Source: Deltaproteobacteria bacterium (GTDB lineage: Bacteria; Desulfobacterota; Binatia; UTPRO1). Taken from it: a DNA stretch of 40,835 nt. The notes beneath the pieces are model-generated. The model was given only the letters and a program-made list of their open reading frames with translations, did not search any database and had not been told where the DNA came from. Shown here piece by piece: positions 40,681-40,835 of the stretch. The stretch is from positions 1 through 40,835 of the forward strand of contig JADLHM010000073.1 in NCBI GenBank assembly GCA_020848745.1, given 5' to 3'. A program made the translations under genes and the position numbers. Positions within the stretch are counted from its first letter, which is position 1, and every line of letters starts with the position of its first letter.

Positions 40681-40835
40681 TCAGCCGAGCGCGACTTCCC
40701 TGGCGACCTCGTAGGCCTTGATGTCGAGACCCTTCGGCTGGAGCGCAGCGACCGCCAGGTTGAACTCCGCCATGTGCGGGCTCACGAGGTGCGCCTTGAT
40801 CGCATCGAGGGACTCCCAGCGCTCGACAACGCGGA
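40681..40835 (-). CDS. Partial: antibiotic biosynthesis monooxygenase (ABM)-domain protein, C-terminus
   Basis: Only the last ~51 codons are inside the window; the 5' end lies beyond 40835. Reading from the edge on the minus strand gives RVVERWESLDAIKAHLVSPH followed by MAEFNLAVAALQPKG, ending in a TGA at 40683-40681. The ERWES..A..AHL.SPHM.EF pattern is the C-terminal half of a YgiN/ABM ferredoxin-like monomer (quinol monooxygenase or related). These are small (~100 aa) dimeric cytoplasmic proteins. No neighbour indicates the substrate. Confidence 0.8.
   Translation of the reverse strand, partial: RVVERWESLDAIKAHLVSPHMAEFNLAVAALQPKGLDIKAYEVAREVALG

Overview
The window is a high-GC bacterial chromosome segment with dense genes on both strands. 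No rRNA, tRNA or CRISPR array was seen. The organism looks like an uncultured soil or sediment bacterium of the Deltaproteobacteria-like group. Candidatus Binatota (Binatia) is my best guess. That guess is an inference from three exported, Thr/Pro-linked or Cys-rich repeat proteins (DUF4215-type motifs), a ~120-residue companion domain shared by two of them, and the DUF3604 / parvulin / HupE gene set. No marker gene fixes the phylum.

Layout. 1-532: four tandem hairpins, then empty sequence. 533-3919 (-): a large secreted beta-repeat protein with three 242-residue-phase repeats. 4449-9208 (+): Tat-type sulfatase, its formylglycine-generating enzyme, and pyruvate kinase. 9253-14879 (-): a compact four-gene operon in transcription order DUF3604 metallohydrolase, parvulin isomerase, HupE/UreJ membrane protein, MBL-fold hydrolase. 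15058-19194 (+): a glutathione-transferase-like protein, then a translationally coupled active/inactive M16 peptidase pair. 19195-19635: gene-free, with a long inverted repeat. 19636-21291 (+): a carotenoid isomerase/retinol saturase-like flavoprotein. 21400-22084 (+): an RHH-PIN toxin-antitoxin pair behind a candidate leaderless promoter. 22181-28522 (-): a lamin-tail/DUF4215 protein with a DUF1566 protein, an epimerase overlapping an acyltransferase, and a Cys-repeat protein, with strong palindromes between units. 28816-29181 (-): a small conserved protein. 29427-31722: a divergent Rieske oxygenase (-) and medium-chain reductase (+). 31942-36655: a universal stress protein convergently overlapping RNase R, behind arginine decarboxylase. 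36807-38707 (+): a class V aminotransferase and a Uma2 nuclease-like protein. 38708-40544: a plastic region with a broken phd/PIN pair and an intact RHH-PIN pair. 40681-40835 (-): the end of an ABM-type monooxygenase.

How genes work together. The sulfatase needs the adjacent FGE to convert its active-site Cys to formylglycine. The DUF3604 operon combines an exported PHP-like metallohydrolase, a folding factor, a candidate metal-permease family protein and a second metallohydrolase. I regard it as the most promising uncharacterised system here. The M16 pair probably forms a periplasmic or outer-membrane heterodimeric protease. The repeat proteins look like a mix-and-match surface protein family.
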